Below, in pieces: positions 1-13,518 of a stretch of DNA of 64,000 bases. The DNA comes from Lucifuga dentata (taxonomy: Eukaryota > Chordata > Actinopteri > Ophidiiformes > Bythitidae): NCBI GenBank assembly GCA_014773175.1, contig VXCM01002511.1, positions 1 to 64,000 on the forward strand, written 5' to 3'. The notes beneath the pieces were generated by a model. It was not told where the DNA came from. It made no database searches and worked only from the letters and a program-made list of their open reading frames with translations. The first letter of the stretch is position 1. Each line of letters starts with the position of its first letter. Made by a program: the position numbers and the translations under genes.

Positions 1-74
1 CGATCATACGTTAGATTGCCTTCAACTCGTTGCAAGTTATAAGGCCGGGTTGTAGCAAATTTAACAATGCTCAC

Positions 75-182
75 CCAGTAATGTGAAGGCCTCTCTTGCC
101 TTCTCAAAGTCCTCAGTATCATTAACTCCTTCAATGTAAATGTTCTCCCCTAAAGATGTGTAGGTGAAATCTTCTGCACTGG
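75..182 (-). CDS. myo5b: myo5b coding exon 8
   Basis: Two bases, 35 codons, one base: completes Thr280, then [19 protein letters not shown] to [10 protein letters not shown] (281-315). It matches the class V segment TSAEDFFYTSQG...IEGVDDAEDF, with a variable loop at GENIY. The donor is GTGAGC at 74. Later exons lie outside the window. Confidence 0.93.
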
Positions 183-3100
183 CTGAGGAACAAACAAGGG
201 AAGGAAAAATTAACAAAAACCAACAGCTGAGGTGAACTTCAGAGGCATTCTTTATTTCGATGCTTTGACGTGATTTAAGCTAGTTGGAAAAATACATTTC
301 AAAATATATTTCAAAAATCAGTGTCTGCATCAAACCATTCATCACTACTATCTATCAAACTATACAGTATGTAGTGATGTTATGCCCAAGTCATCATTAC
401 AGAAACATAACGTAAGTCATATTAAGAATAAGGTATTGAAATGAATCATGGCAATATAAAAAGATGTGGTAAAACTGTAGTAGTAGTAGTAGTAACAGTA
501 GTGGTATGACATAAAAAAGAAAAATATTTCTGTCTACAGATGCAAATGCCTGTGAGTTACAATGAGCAAGTCTTGAGTTATAATTAGTAAAGAAGAAGAC
601 AAGTTACTTCATTATGTATTTTATAACTAGAGAAAGGCTGTCTGCCCTGATGAATGAAGGCAGAGAACCTTCCTCCAAAAAGAGATACTCACTCAAGCCA
701 AGGTCTCTGAACTCTGGTAAGCTGGCAGATGCACAGAGCTGGTAGAATATGTGGTAATTCCTCTCATCCTCAGCCTATAAAGCAACGAGGCACCTCTACT
801 TTAGAATTTTTAGTTAAATGAAACAAAATAAACCACTTATCTGAAATACACAAGCAACAACAATACACAAACAACTGGCCGCTTGCCTGGCTAGAGCTGA
901 CTGCCTGCTACCACACTGCTGGCCAGAGCTGAGTTGCTAGAACCGCTAGCCTTGCTGATGGTTGGAGCTCCTTGCTAGAGCCTCTAGCCTCTGTGGAGAA
1001 AGATTTATAGCTACATAGATCGAACAGTTGGACTGTGAGCCAATTATGTCTTGTGGAAATAAGAACAAAAATGTCCCCAGTGACAAAGATTTGTCTCTAT
1101 GGAGGTTCTAAAAAATATGCTCAAACAGCAAAAGCACTTCTACGTGGAAATGCTAAAGAGGCAAGAGGCTAACTTTACTTGCTTCACTAAACTTATTCTA
1201 GAGAGATCCACTCAGAGAATCGATGGAATTATGAAAGATGTACAAGAGCTAAAATCCAGCCTGCAATTCTCTCAAACTCAAATTGATGATTTACTCTGTG
1301 CTGAAAAGAAACTTGTAGTCTAGAAACACAATTACAATCTCAGTAAATAGTAAATAGTGTAAACAATACACCATTTCCAAAATATCAGAAAATCAAAGTC
1401 AGCGAAATAAACTTATTATTGATGGTCTCGCTGAAGGTAAGAGCATGAATTCTGGGCAGAAACTGAGCAAAAGGTGAGGGATTGTCTCAAGAACAAACGG
1501 AATATTGATCCCAAGCCAACTGAGATTGAAAGAGCCCACTGCACAGGTAAAAGGAAACAAAATGCTAAGAACTCCAACAAAATGAGTCCTGTGGTGGTTA
1601 AATTTTTGAGATTTAAAGACAGAAATCTTGTCCAGAAATCTTGTTGAGCAAGGGCTCAACTCAAAAATACTTCTATCTATGTAAATGAGGACTTCTCTGA
1701 CCTATTAAGAAAGAAGCGAGCTGATCTTATTCCTGCTATGAAAGAGGCGAGGGAAGGAGGGAACTACGCTGTCATCAGTTATGACAGACTGGTGGCGATA
1801 ATAATGCCTCAACAACGCCCAGAGCCTCCTCATCAATGAAGAAGACCTATAAACTCATTTGATCTATTTTTAAGTTAGTATCTTATTTCCTACTTTCTAT
1901 GTGGCCTTTGCTTGGATTATTTTCTGTTTTTATGGATCATTCACAAATTTCTTGGAATTTGGATATCCTTTTGTGTCCATCATTTTAGATGACAAAGATC
2001 CTGATATTAATTGCACTGACAGAATAAAACAACTTGTCCTTGATATTTCAGATTATTACAGCAAAGATCAATTTAACCATTTCATCAGTCAAATGTCAGA
2101 TAATAGAGATTTTTCAATTTTTTCTGCTAATGTTTGCAGTCTAAAAACCATAACATTCTTAATCTCTGTTGAACAGAAAATATGGCTGTCTGAGGAAACA
2201 GTCTCCCTATATATTATCTTAAACATTAATCATATTTTCGGTGAAAATGTGCTTAAGTAAGGTTGAATATTTTGTAAAGTATGAAAGATATGAAAATTCT
2301 GTTGACACACTTTAGAGTATACATCAAGATGAACACTATGAAGCTGGTTTGAAGTTTCTATTTTGAAATATGTGCAAGTAGTTGAACTTGGAAAATTGGA
2401 AATTTTGGAAATTTTCAAATAAATAGAAACGTTCATTTAAATAAAGTTTAATAATTCAAAAAGTATGAATGATGGGAAAATTCTGTTGACACCCCTTAAA
2501 GAGCTCATGAGGCTTAACGCAGTGAAGCTGGTTTGAAGTTTCGATCTGGAAGCATGTGGAAGTAGTTAGGTTTCAAATATTGGAAAATTTGAAAAATTTG
2601 AAAACCTCTGAAATTTCCCTTTAATTTTGAAAGATTGGAAAATTCCATTGACACTCCCTAAAGAGATCAAGGTGAACATTTTGAAGGTGGTTTGAAGTTT
2701 CTATCTCAAAGCATGTAGAACTAGATAGGTTTCAAAAAGTGGAAAATTTGAAGTATTTGAAAACCACTGAAATTGCCCTTTAATTTTCTCAGAAATTATA
2801 AAAGATACAAAAAAAATGTCTGGGGATCAAAGATAGGGGAAGGTTAGATGAATATTTTAAAAGTGGAACAACTTCTACGCTACTGTACGAAAGCGTGAAA
2901 AGAGCTGAAAGACCGGAAATTCTGAAAGTGGAAACATTGGTTTAAATAAAGTTTAATAATTCAAAAAGTATGAATGATGGGAAAATTCTGCTGACACCCC
3001 CCTAGAGAGATAATCAAGTTGAACATGTTGAAGGTGGTTTGAAGTCTCTATCTCAAAGCGGGTAGACAAGATAGATTTCAAAAATTGGAAATCTTGAAGA

Positions 3101-3482
3101 ATTTGAAAACCACTGAAATTACCCTTTAATTTTCTCCAAAAGTATGAAAGTTAAAAAATCAAAATCCATTGGAAATAGTTCAAAGTTGGATGAATGTTTC
3201 AAAAGAGGAATGGGAGTTCTAAGTGAAAGTATGAAGGAGTGGGAAGAGCTGAAAGATTGAACATTTTGAAGAATTTTTCCATTTATTTTCAATGGGAAAA
3301 TTTCGATAAGTATTGTGGAATATTCCGGAAAGTATGAAAGATAGGAAAATTCTGTTGAGAAGCACCTGTACTGAAAATAGGTTGAATGGGATGAAGTTGG
3401 TTTGAAGTTTCTAGGTTGAAGGATATGGAAGTAGCTGAACGGGTGAAATAAACGGAATAATAATAATAATGATAATGATAAC

Positions 3483-3515
<33 letters not shown>

Positions 3516-6500
3516 GAGTGAAGAGAACAATATGAACCAATAATATGAACAATTACAACAGGTGCCCAAGCATGAAGTGCTTGGACCCCTAATAATAATC
3601 AGAGCAATTTAAAGAGGGCTAGTCAAGCTGAACATGTTGTGGTTCTTATGTTTATCAGTTCAGCACAATAAACAAATTTAAGATGAATTTGACTGATTAC
3701 ATTATTTTCTTTTTTTCAAATTTTCTATAGATATCGCGATAATACGGTTAATCGCAATGTCACGATAACCGTGGAGTGAAAATCTGATATCATGACAGCC
3801 CTAATTAACACCTTATGTTAAAAAAAAGAAGCCCATAATCCTGGTGTGATTTTTAATACTAATCTCTTTTTTGATGAACAAGTGACAAAGATGGTGCAGA
3901 CATGTTTCTTTCAGCTTAGCCAGGTCACCAAGATTAAGTCTTTTCTTTCTTTTGCAAACCTACAGAAAGTTATTCATGCTCTTATTTATCTAGGCTGGAC
4001 TATTGTAACGCACTTTATTCTGCTGTCAACAAAAGAAATATCCACCGGCTTCAGCTGATTCAGAACGCTGCTGCTCGGCTTTTAACTTGCTCCAGGAGAA
4101 TAGACCACATCACCCGTTCTTGCTGCCCTTCACTGGTTGCCTGTCACTTTGTGATGTGATGTGAGATATGATATGATATGATACGATACAATACAATATT
4201 ACATCACATCACATCACATCACTTTATATTAGGATTGACTGTAAGATTTTATTGCTTGTTTTTAAAACCTTACATGGTCAGGCACCTGCCCATGTATGTG
4301 ATCTTTTAACTCCTTATGAGCGTGAGCGCTGTCTGAGGTTCCTCTAGCAGGAACCTTCTGGCAGCACCAAAATCTGGCCACTTCACTAAGGCTGTTTGTG
4401 CCACAAAGCTTTGGAATTCCTTGCCAGATGATCTCAGATCATCGAAATCAGTGTCTTCCTTTAAAATTCAGCTTAAAACTTACTTTTATTGTAAGGCTTT
4501 TCCATAACTGGTGCTAAATGTTTGCTATTTATAACTGTTTTTATTTGTTTTAATTTGTTTTTAATTACGGTTCTATTTTCTATTATATTCAAATGTTTGT
4601 GTTAAGCACCTTGTAACTTTGCTTTGAAAGGTGCTGTACAAATAAAGTTATTACTATATTATTATTATTATTGTTGTTGTTGTTGTTGTTATTGTTATTA
4701 TTATTATTATTATAAGTGACTGGATCAATTGTAAAAATTGTCCCTATCAGAAAAACATGTTATGTTTATTTTGGTAATAAGTCTGAGAAGTATGAGCCTC
4801 CCTTAAATATGCAAATTAACAACTCTATCATTGCTAAAGCTCAGTCTGTAAGAGTTTTAGGTGTAATCTTGATGAATCTTTACGGAAAAAGAAAATAAGC
4901 TCAGCTGCATCAAAAATGGCTAAAAGTGTTGGAGTACTAAGAATTCGACCTATGCTAAACACTGAGGTCGCCACTCTTCTACACTATGCTAATATCTATC
5001 CACACATTTATTATTGCAGTATGGTCTGGGCGAGTATCTTTCCTACAAAACTGGGCTTTATATTTCATCTTCAAAAACGAGTGCGTATCATAAACTGTGT
5101 AAATAGAAATCATCCGTCTCAGATTCTGTTTCATCAAAAATTTACCTGAAAAACAACCCGAGACTTCTCCAGTAGATACGTTCGCATGCTGGCACCTATG
5201 ATGTGATAACGACTGTTAAAACCAATCTGGATGTACTTTCCAAACCGGCTGCTGTTGTCATTTCGAGTGGTTTTTGCATTTCCAATGGCCTTGTGGACAG
5301 GGAGAGAAGCAGGCAAGAGTAGTTAGTACATTAGTTCATGTAATAAATGTCACAAACAGAAACACAAAAACACATAAAACACAAAGCTAAAAGGGAATAA
5401 ATATCTGAAAGTTCATTTTCTGGTGATACAAAAAACAATTTGGAAAAAAACAAAAAAGCTGATCAATTTCATTTAAATTATGTACATATTTTAGAAGATG
5501 AAGTTTAAACGTGAAGGACTGCTGTGGGAGTCTAACATATTGGTCACTTTATTCAGTATGTAATGTGAGGCTAGGCATCAAAGACAACTCTATATAGTGT
5601 GCATACTGACAGTTTTTCATGTGGTGTGTTAAGCAATTGTAATATTGTCCAAAATTTTGGACCCAACTCAAAAACAGATTAGTGGAAAAAACCTATCCGA
5701 ACCAGGCGTGCATAAATTAATCTTCAAAAAAAGAAACCAGGGACCCAGGATAATTACACCTCATCCAAAATGTGTGTCATCCACAAAAGACCCAAATAGA
5801 GAGAGAGAATACCAACACTAGCAGCAGCATGATGCTCTAATTAATGAATTAAGAATGAATGAAGAGTTTTCTAGTTAAAGGGCCAATACAGATAGAAAAA
5901 GACATTGGCATGAACCTACAGGCATCATGGACCTTCTGACTTGTGAGAGAAGAAACAGCACAGGTTTATTAAGTCATTCTATTAACAATAGTATGACTTT
6001 GTTCCATTTAGCTGTGACAATAAGCCATGCTGGTTGGCCAGCATGAACAACATGGCCCTGAGGCCATGGGTACAAGGTACTCACCTCCATGATGGGACTA
6101 GAAGCCAGCACTTTCTCCTCTATGTTTGTGTCATTAGCTGAGCCCCCCACAGTGGCAAAGAAACGCATAGCGTACTTTGCAGAAACCGTCTTCCCTGCCC
6201 CGGACTCCCCACTCACTATGATGGACTGGTTCCTCTCATCTCTACAGAGCAAAAGATACACACACACACACTTCTTAAGCCATACAGAGAGAACATTAAA
6301 TGAAAACTTGTATCATGCATTAAAAACACAAGAGATCACAGAGAAATATGGAGAATATTACATTAAAATCATTCAAGAAAATCAGGAAGGAGGGAAAAAA
6401 GGGAAGAAAAAAGGGAGGCTGCAGTTTGCGTTTGTTTAATATCCTGCTTTCTTCTGGCGTACTTTCAGAAATTCAAAGTAATTAACTAGATTTAATTTCT

Positions 6501-6710
6501 ATCTTTTCATGTTTTCCACTTCTACTTCACTGTGATTCAGTAGAAAATGTACTTTTTACTTTGCTATACTTAACAGCTGGAGACTGTAGCTCCTTGGTTT
6601 ATTTGTTGGATGGTATTTCTGTGTTAAATGACAAATTCAAATTCTCTATTTTGTTCTTGTTGCCTTATCCTTATTCTTAATGTTGTTCCTACTTTATCAT
6701 ATATATATAT

Positions 6711-6747
<37 letters not shown>

Positions 6748-6825
6748 AAGGAGCACAGTTGGGGAACATACCAGAAACATTTCACTGCTGTTGTATGGCT
6801 GCACGTGACAAATAAAACTTTGAAA

Positions 6826-6874
<49 letters not shown>

Positions 6875-9800
6875 NCACACACACACACACACACAGACAC
6901 ACACACCTCGTGTGCCTGGACTGGACTTCTGGTAGTCTATCCACTGTTGCACCTTTCTGTCCCTTCTCTCTTAAAATGTGGAGCTCAAAAGAAGAATTTA
7001 TGTTTCCTTCGCATATTTATCGTGTCAATTAACACCAGATGAATCAAGATAAATTGTGGGTTTTAAATATGAAGCAGCTCAATTAATATGCTGATCTTCG
7101 TTGGCTTTTACCTGACACGTGACAACAGCAAGCCGGTAATGGAACAGTGGTCTGCTGATTAACGTAAGGGAAGCTTTATGAATGAGCTTCAATTATCGCA
7201 GTGTTTATTTAGCACAACACTGTAGTTATTGTGACTTTAATGTTTACCAAATTACCATATATACTCGACTATAAGCCAACCTCGAATATAAGCCAACCCC
7301 CCAATTCTGACCTGCAAATTTAGATTTTTAAAGAAACCCACATATAAGCCGACCCCCTGATGTTGTTCCATCAATTTATTTCTTTACAAATTACCTGTTT
7401 TTTTGAAAATTGTCATAGTATTCCTGTGATTTTCTGAAAATAATCCATGTACCGGTACCGGTAAACAGCTGATTNTGTCATAGTATTCCTGTGATTTTCT
7501 GAAAATAATCCATGTACCGGTACCGGTAAACAGCTGATTACAGTAAGTGACATTAGCTAACATTAAGTTTTCTGGACTCCTCCTCCTTGTCTGAATCGCA
7601 TTGATGAAGGTAAGGAAAGCTTTACAAATGAGCTATAATTATCATGACACTTATTTAGCTGTGTAGTTATGGTGTTTTGTTGTTTTTTTTTGTTTTTTTT
7701 TTAATAGAATCTCACCCATTACATGTTTTCAGTATCTTGTACCTGAGCCGATGCGGGTCTGTCTATGTACTGGACATTCCTCCATACAGAGTTTTGGAAT
7801 TCCCTCAGCCGACCCATTGATGAGATGCTGTTCCATCAATTTATTTGTTCAGCAAATTACCTGTTTTTCTTAGTATTCTCATAATATTCCTCTGAGTTTC
7901 TGAAAATAATCCATGTACGGGTCGTGGCTGTTTTAAAACTTCACCGCTTTAACAAGGCCTCTCTTTCTGACGCACACCGGAATGATAACATCGCACTCTT
8001 GTTCCTTTCATAGTTTATTTGCAAAATAAAAGTAACAAAACATGACGTGAGGTGAGGTCAAAAACTACACCGCTGCCCCTGAAACACTGATCAGCCTCCA
8101 GCTGAGCATCTATAAATAGACTCCTCCGCCGGCTGCTTCACGAGCAGCAATGATCAGTTAAACTATAAGTATTCAAAAATAATAAGTTGTTTGATTTCAC
8201 TTTTCCCAATTAAATATTTTAAACATTTGATAATTAACCAAGAAATGGCTCTAACACCAGTACCGGTAAACATANATTAAATATTTTAAACATTTGATAA
8301 TTAACCAAGAAATGGCTCTAACACCAGTACCGGTAAACATATTTATTTCAGCAGCTGATTACCGTAACTGACCAATCACAATAGAGCTTACTGGCCGCCG
8401 TAAAATGTGCAGAATAAGTTGTTTTGTCATGAAATATCTCATTCTAAGGTATTAGAATGAGATATTTCACCACCATTTGCACTGGTATTGCAATAACTTT
8501 GCTGGTAGCACTCTCTCCCTCTTTCGTGCTTCCGTGTGTGTTTTGTATGCAAATTTTACTGTGCGTGTTGTCCTAGGGACTGGCTATTGTGAGGAGGAGG
8601 AACTAATTCAGCAGATCCATGTCCGGGTTTGGTCAGTTGTCTCCCCGCTTCACTTTGCCTCCGCTCCCGCGTTCAACATGTTGAGTTTGATTGGACAAGC
8701 CTGCTATAGCTCTGCTAAACTGAGAACTGTCATTTCAGGGCCATTTCAGAGTCAGTGATCAGTCCGCCTGGCTCAGATTTATTAAAAAAATAAAATAAAA
8801 AAATGGTGATAAGGAGTGTAGCGTTGCCTTAATGTGCACTGTGATAACTGAGGCTCATTCTCAACTTCTCCTACAATAATCAGAGCAGCGCTGTCACATG
8901 AAGGTGCTGTGAGGTGTGACAGGTAAAAGCTGATGAAGATCAGTGCTTCTTGATTCATCTGGATTTGAATGTAAAAGTTTAATCATAAATATTTTATTGT
9001 AATTTCAAATTTAATTGCAAAATTGAAAATGAAAAACTTTGCATTTGTTCATTGTAAAGGACTTCTCGCGGCCCACCTGCAGTTCTTTCGTGGCCCACCT
9101 GTGGGTCACGGCCCACACTTTGGGAATCACTGAATTAGAATGTATCTTGATTTTTAATAATATTATGGTCTCCTTTTGAGAACATATTTTAATGTATTTC
9201 TAACTTTTAATTTTGTTGTTGATGTTTTTATTTTATTTCCTTTTAGGGTGACTATTTAACATCTGTCCAAGGACTACAGATGAAAAATAGCCTTTTGGCT
9301 AATACTGGCTCATTTACAGAACTGTTTATTAATGTGCATTGTCCCTGCTAAATAAATCAATAAACAAACAAGCATGCAAGAGAACATGAGTGTGATTTCA
9401 TCACTCAATCACACTCAAGCAAGAGAAGGCCTTGCTGGCCCTGACGGCCCACCACTAATATATGAATGCAACATAGTAAGATAATAATTATGAAAAAGGC
9501 CATATTTGAAACATATTTCTATATTTTTATTATTATGTAAATCTATGTAACATGGCTTTTTCAACTCCACTGGTCATATTTCTCCATTCTTTCTGTTACC
9601 TGAAAAACACATAGAGCAATTAGATAGCAAATACGCAACATTTGTCAACACTTTAAGCTTTTAAATCACAGACGCATTTCAAAATGGACAACCGGACTCC
9701 ACGCTAAATTACAAGGACATTTAATCTCAAAGAGATTTCAAAAAATGATATAGAACAAAAATTTCAAATTCTTCCAAAACATGAAGAGGTGCATTTTATA

Positions 9801-12800
9801 ACCTTAAATGCACAACAATTTCCCTACGGGGATAAATGAAGTATGTATGTTTGTATGTATGTATGTATGTATCTATCTATCTATCTATCTACCTATCCGT
9901 CTGTCCGTCTGTCTGTCTTCTATCTAAATGAAATGTACCCACCAAATGAATTTATTAGACTGAGATTTAATTTGGTAGTGGACAGTTGTTATGTATGTAA
10001 ATAAGCATAGAAAACTTATTTTTTGAACGCAACATAGAGCTCATAATTTAAAATGCTGGCTGAGGTCCAAATCCATAAATATAGATTTCTTTTCATTCAA
10101 AACAATCCAACTACGAGTAAATCTTGAATGACAAAAAGATTGAGTTTCTGGTTAATAATCAGGGGTGCACATAACATTGGTCTGGTTCTCTAAGGAGTGC
10201 CTGAAGATGTTGCTTGGTGCTACATATATCCTACAAGCTGTCGTCATCACTACCCTCCTCACTGTCTTCCTCTCTTTCAAAGATGGTGGATGATGATGTC
10301 GGCTGACTTCTTTCTCCCTGGTTGAGCCTGTGATGAGCTGTTTGCATCCATAGGTCAACAGCTGGCTTTGGGTCAAAAGCCTCTGTTGTCATCTTAGACA
10401 TTGTGCATCAGGGATGAGAGGCAACGGTCTGACAGGCAGGATCTGTACTTGTTTTTAATCAGATTGAGATGTGAAAATCCCCTCTCACATGCAGCACTGC
10501 TCAAGGGCAGTGTCAGGGACAACAGAATGACTCTGTGAATGTTGGAGTAACCATCTGGATTGCTTGTCTTCACTATGTTGACCAAGTCATACACAGTGGA
10601 GGCTCCCAAACGTTTCCCTCCTTGCTTTAAGTGCATCCACTCTCTTAGAGTGGTGTGTCTGTCACCAGACAAGCTGGCCTCATATTTCTGAAGCATGTTA
10701 CTCAGTGTTGTGTTGCCAAAACTGTGGAGCTCTTGCATTTCTTGAGGCCAAGTTGAAGGATCAAAACTTAAAAATTGATCACATGACTTGAGGTTCTGTC
10801 TGGCATTTCTTTGAAGGTGGTGGAATACCAAAGTAATTGCTTAATGTAGCTTGCTTCTTGGACATGTTGCTGAATAGATGAAAACCTTAAAACCAGGGAA
10901 AAAAATGTAAGCTAGTTATAGCATAAGCTAACTACTTGCTGGAGCTAACCTTGGTAACTTGGAACACATCCACTTAATCAAGAACGAATGCGACAAGTCA
11001 CACAATAACCAACTGATGACTAACATAAACATATTTGTCATAATGGCTATCTTACCAGTGATGCATGAAGCATATTCCAGTGTTTTAGTAGGTAACTGGG
11101 TCCCAAAAATGCCAAAAATGCTGCTACGCAAAAGCGCTTCTCATTGTAGTACATGCTGTTCTACGTTTATTTTGACCGCGCATGCGCACCTGCGTACCGC
11201 TTATGTGCACCACTGTTAATAATATCACTATAATGACAAACTATTACATATATAAAATGCCAATGTGCCAAATATTAAACTCTGAAACAAAGACTATGAT
11301 TAATAGCAGTCCAGTTCATTAGCAAAACCCATCGTAAGCATGGCTAGCTAAAAAGGCTTTGACATTCATTAGCTAGCTGTAGCTAACTTCCTAGAATCCC
11401 AAAGATGCATTTTAAAACATTTTCTCAGACGCTATCAAAACAACTCGATAAACAAAAATTAATACATCACCGTTTTCCTTTGTTTTTTGTGGCTCCTGTT
11501 TACTGGCCGGAATCTTTTTTCTGCTGCCACCAATTGACACATGCACAATTTACCAAAAACAAGAAGACGAGTGACATTAGCTGTTTGGCATGACAACTTC
11601 CATTGAGAGAAGACCTGGCACCCATGGTGATGAAGTCGAAGTCCTGAACAGACATTAACCCAGATGATGAGGACCGCAGGGAGTGAAAGATCCATCTCCC
11701 GACGCAGCAGTCCGACCCCGGCAGGTGGAGGACCCACACCCGCCGGCCAGCAAACGGCCAAACATGATCACAATCAACCCAGCCTCAAAGATGCCGAAAC
11801 AAGATCGTCCAGGCACCGGAACGGTCCCAGCAGGAGGTGACAGAAAAGACGTTAAAATGAAGCATCCTTTTACACTGAACGCGATTTTAAACGTGAATAA
11901 ATCGCGTGGCAATTAAAAACTACATTAGTTAATGAGACTTATACACATACAAGGTGAAATTATTCGCTCCGAGGCTGATTTTTTTTCCTTCTTTCTCCTG
12001 CAGCAAGAGAGGATCAGCATATCAAAACTATCTTCATGCATAATGTTTCATGTTGATTCGGTGTGCATCATAGTTTTATTACACAGTCTGTTCATCCGCT
12101 GCCCAGTCTGTGGACAGAGGATTAACCAGGCCTGTGCACGTTTATGCATGGATGTGTACCTACAGCCAGTCAGAAAACTACACTCAAATGTGATCTGAGA
12201 CAAACCGTCATATGCTGTTCTGGATAGACAGGCTCCCTGAAATTTGTCTTCTGGGTCCTCAGATGTGGAGCTCACATGCTCAAATTGCCCCACCAACAAT
12301 CTAAAGTGTCATGGTAAAGTTTCAGCTCCTGTACCAGACCATGTTCGTTCCTTCCGTCCAGAACTGGATGAATCCACAAACGTTTTCTCTTCTTTTCTGT
12401 CAAAAGGATAAGCACCAAATCATCACCGGATGATGTTGAATCCTTGATGTCCTGCCGCCAAACTTTCTTGAGGAGCAGTCAGAAATTTGCGTCAGACAGG
12501 TGTAAATAGTTTTGACGTGACCATTTCGTGGTGAAAATATTTGCATATTTACGCCACCTGGTGTAAAACTGCAGCTCAACAGGAAAAAGACAATCCAGCA
12601 AAGAACTCACAGAGCAAAGAGCCACAATCATTGCACAAAACAACCAGCATTCCCAAACAGCAAAAACTGCACAGGAAAAACAAAATGAAACAAAAAGGAG
12701 GGAGACGTGCCAGCGTTCCGTCCTAACGTCCAAATGATAATAATATTCAAGAATAGTAAAATCTGATTAGTTATTCATGTATTCCTCTCATAAAAAATAT

Positions 12801-13465
12801 TTAAAAAATATTTTAAGATTATAATTTTATTTATTTGTTTTTACAAATTTTTCCCTCCCTCCTTCGTGGCCTACCTGCAGTTCCTTCATGGCCCACCAGG
12901 GGGCCGCGGCCCACACTTTGGGAATCACTAACTTATTCGATTTAATTTTTCCCAAATTAAATATTTTAAAATTTGATAATTGACCAAGAAATGGTTGCTC
13001 TAACACTGGCAGCTATTTATTTTCAGCAGCTGATTACCGTAACTGACGGATCACAGCAGAGTTTACTGGCCACCGCAAAATGTGCTGGATAAGATGTTTA
13101 GTCAGGAAATATCTCATGCTAAGGTATGATTTAAACTATTTTCCATGGGTAGTGGTAATAGGTAGTATTTACACTCCTGGAAATTTCCTTCTCTTGGATC
13201 TGATTTGAATTACTGTACTTGAGTATAAGCCGACACCCCCCGATTTGCATTGTGAAATTTGATAAGCCAAAAAAAAAAAAAAAANCAAAAAAAAAAAAAA
13301 ACTCGGCTTATACTCGAGTATATACGGTATTTAACATTGAATTTCAAAATTTATGTGTACTATAAATTATTAATTGATAACAGTGATAACGTTAGTAAGA
13401 ATTCTGTCTACGCTTGCCTGTATATTCAAATTGTTCTCCATTACTGACACAGAAAAAAGTAATGC

Positions 13466-13518
<53 letters not shown>

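Larger units (their letters stand above)
7255..13327. mobile_element. Composite nest of TA-flanked MITEs (ends CCGTATATACTCGAG)
   Basis: Outer ends are CCATATATACTCGACTATAA at 7255 and an inverted TTATACTCGAGTATATACGG ending at 13327, each bordered by TA. A compact 421-bp copy of the same element at 54675-55095 gives the intact plan: ATAAGCCGACCCCCTGATG, CAGCAGCTGATTACCGTAAC, GGATAAGATGTTTAGTCAGG, then the right end. Here its left half recurs at 7340 and 7820 and its right half at 8340 and 12955. At least two copies are therefore present, pulled apart by later insertions, including the hAT at 10160 and a LINE tail at 9135. The TA duplication suggests Tc1/mariner-type mobilisation. Confidence 0.7.

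Noticed and set aside
6628..7032. Open frames rich in H and T over the CA repeat
   Set aside because: They are translations of the (CA)n microsatellite and poly(T), with no domain or splice support.
7411..7539. Real tandem duplication
   Set aside because: Exact copies on either side of a single N fit an unmerged contig overlap better; the same pattern recurs at other Ns.
9840..9922. Possible CRISPR-like spaced repeat
   Set aside because: It is a continuous tetranucleotide microsatellite with no unique spacers.
12095..12200. [13 protein letters not shown], possible zinc knuckle
   Set aside because: Only one CxxC pair, in a short frame inside transposon debris.
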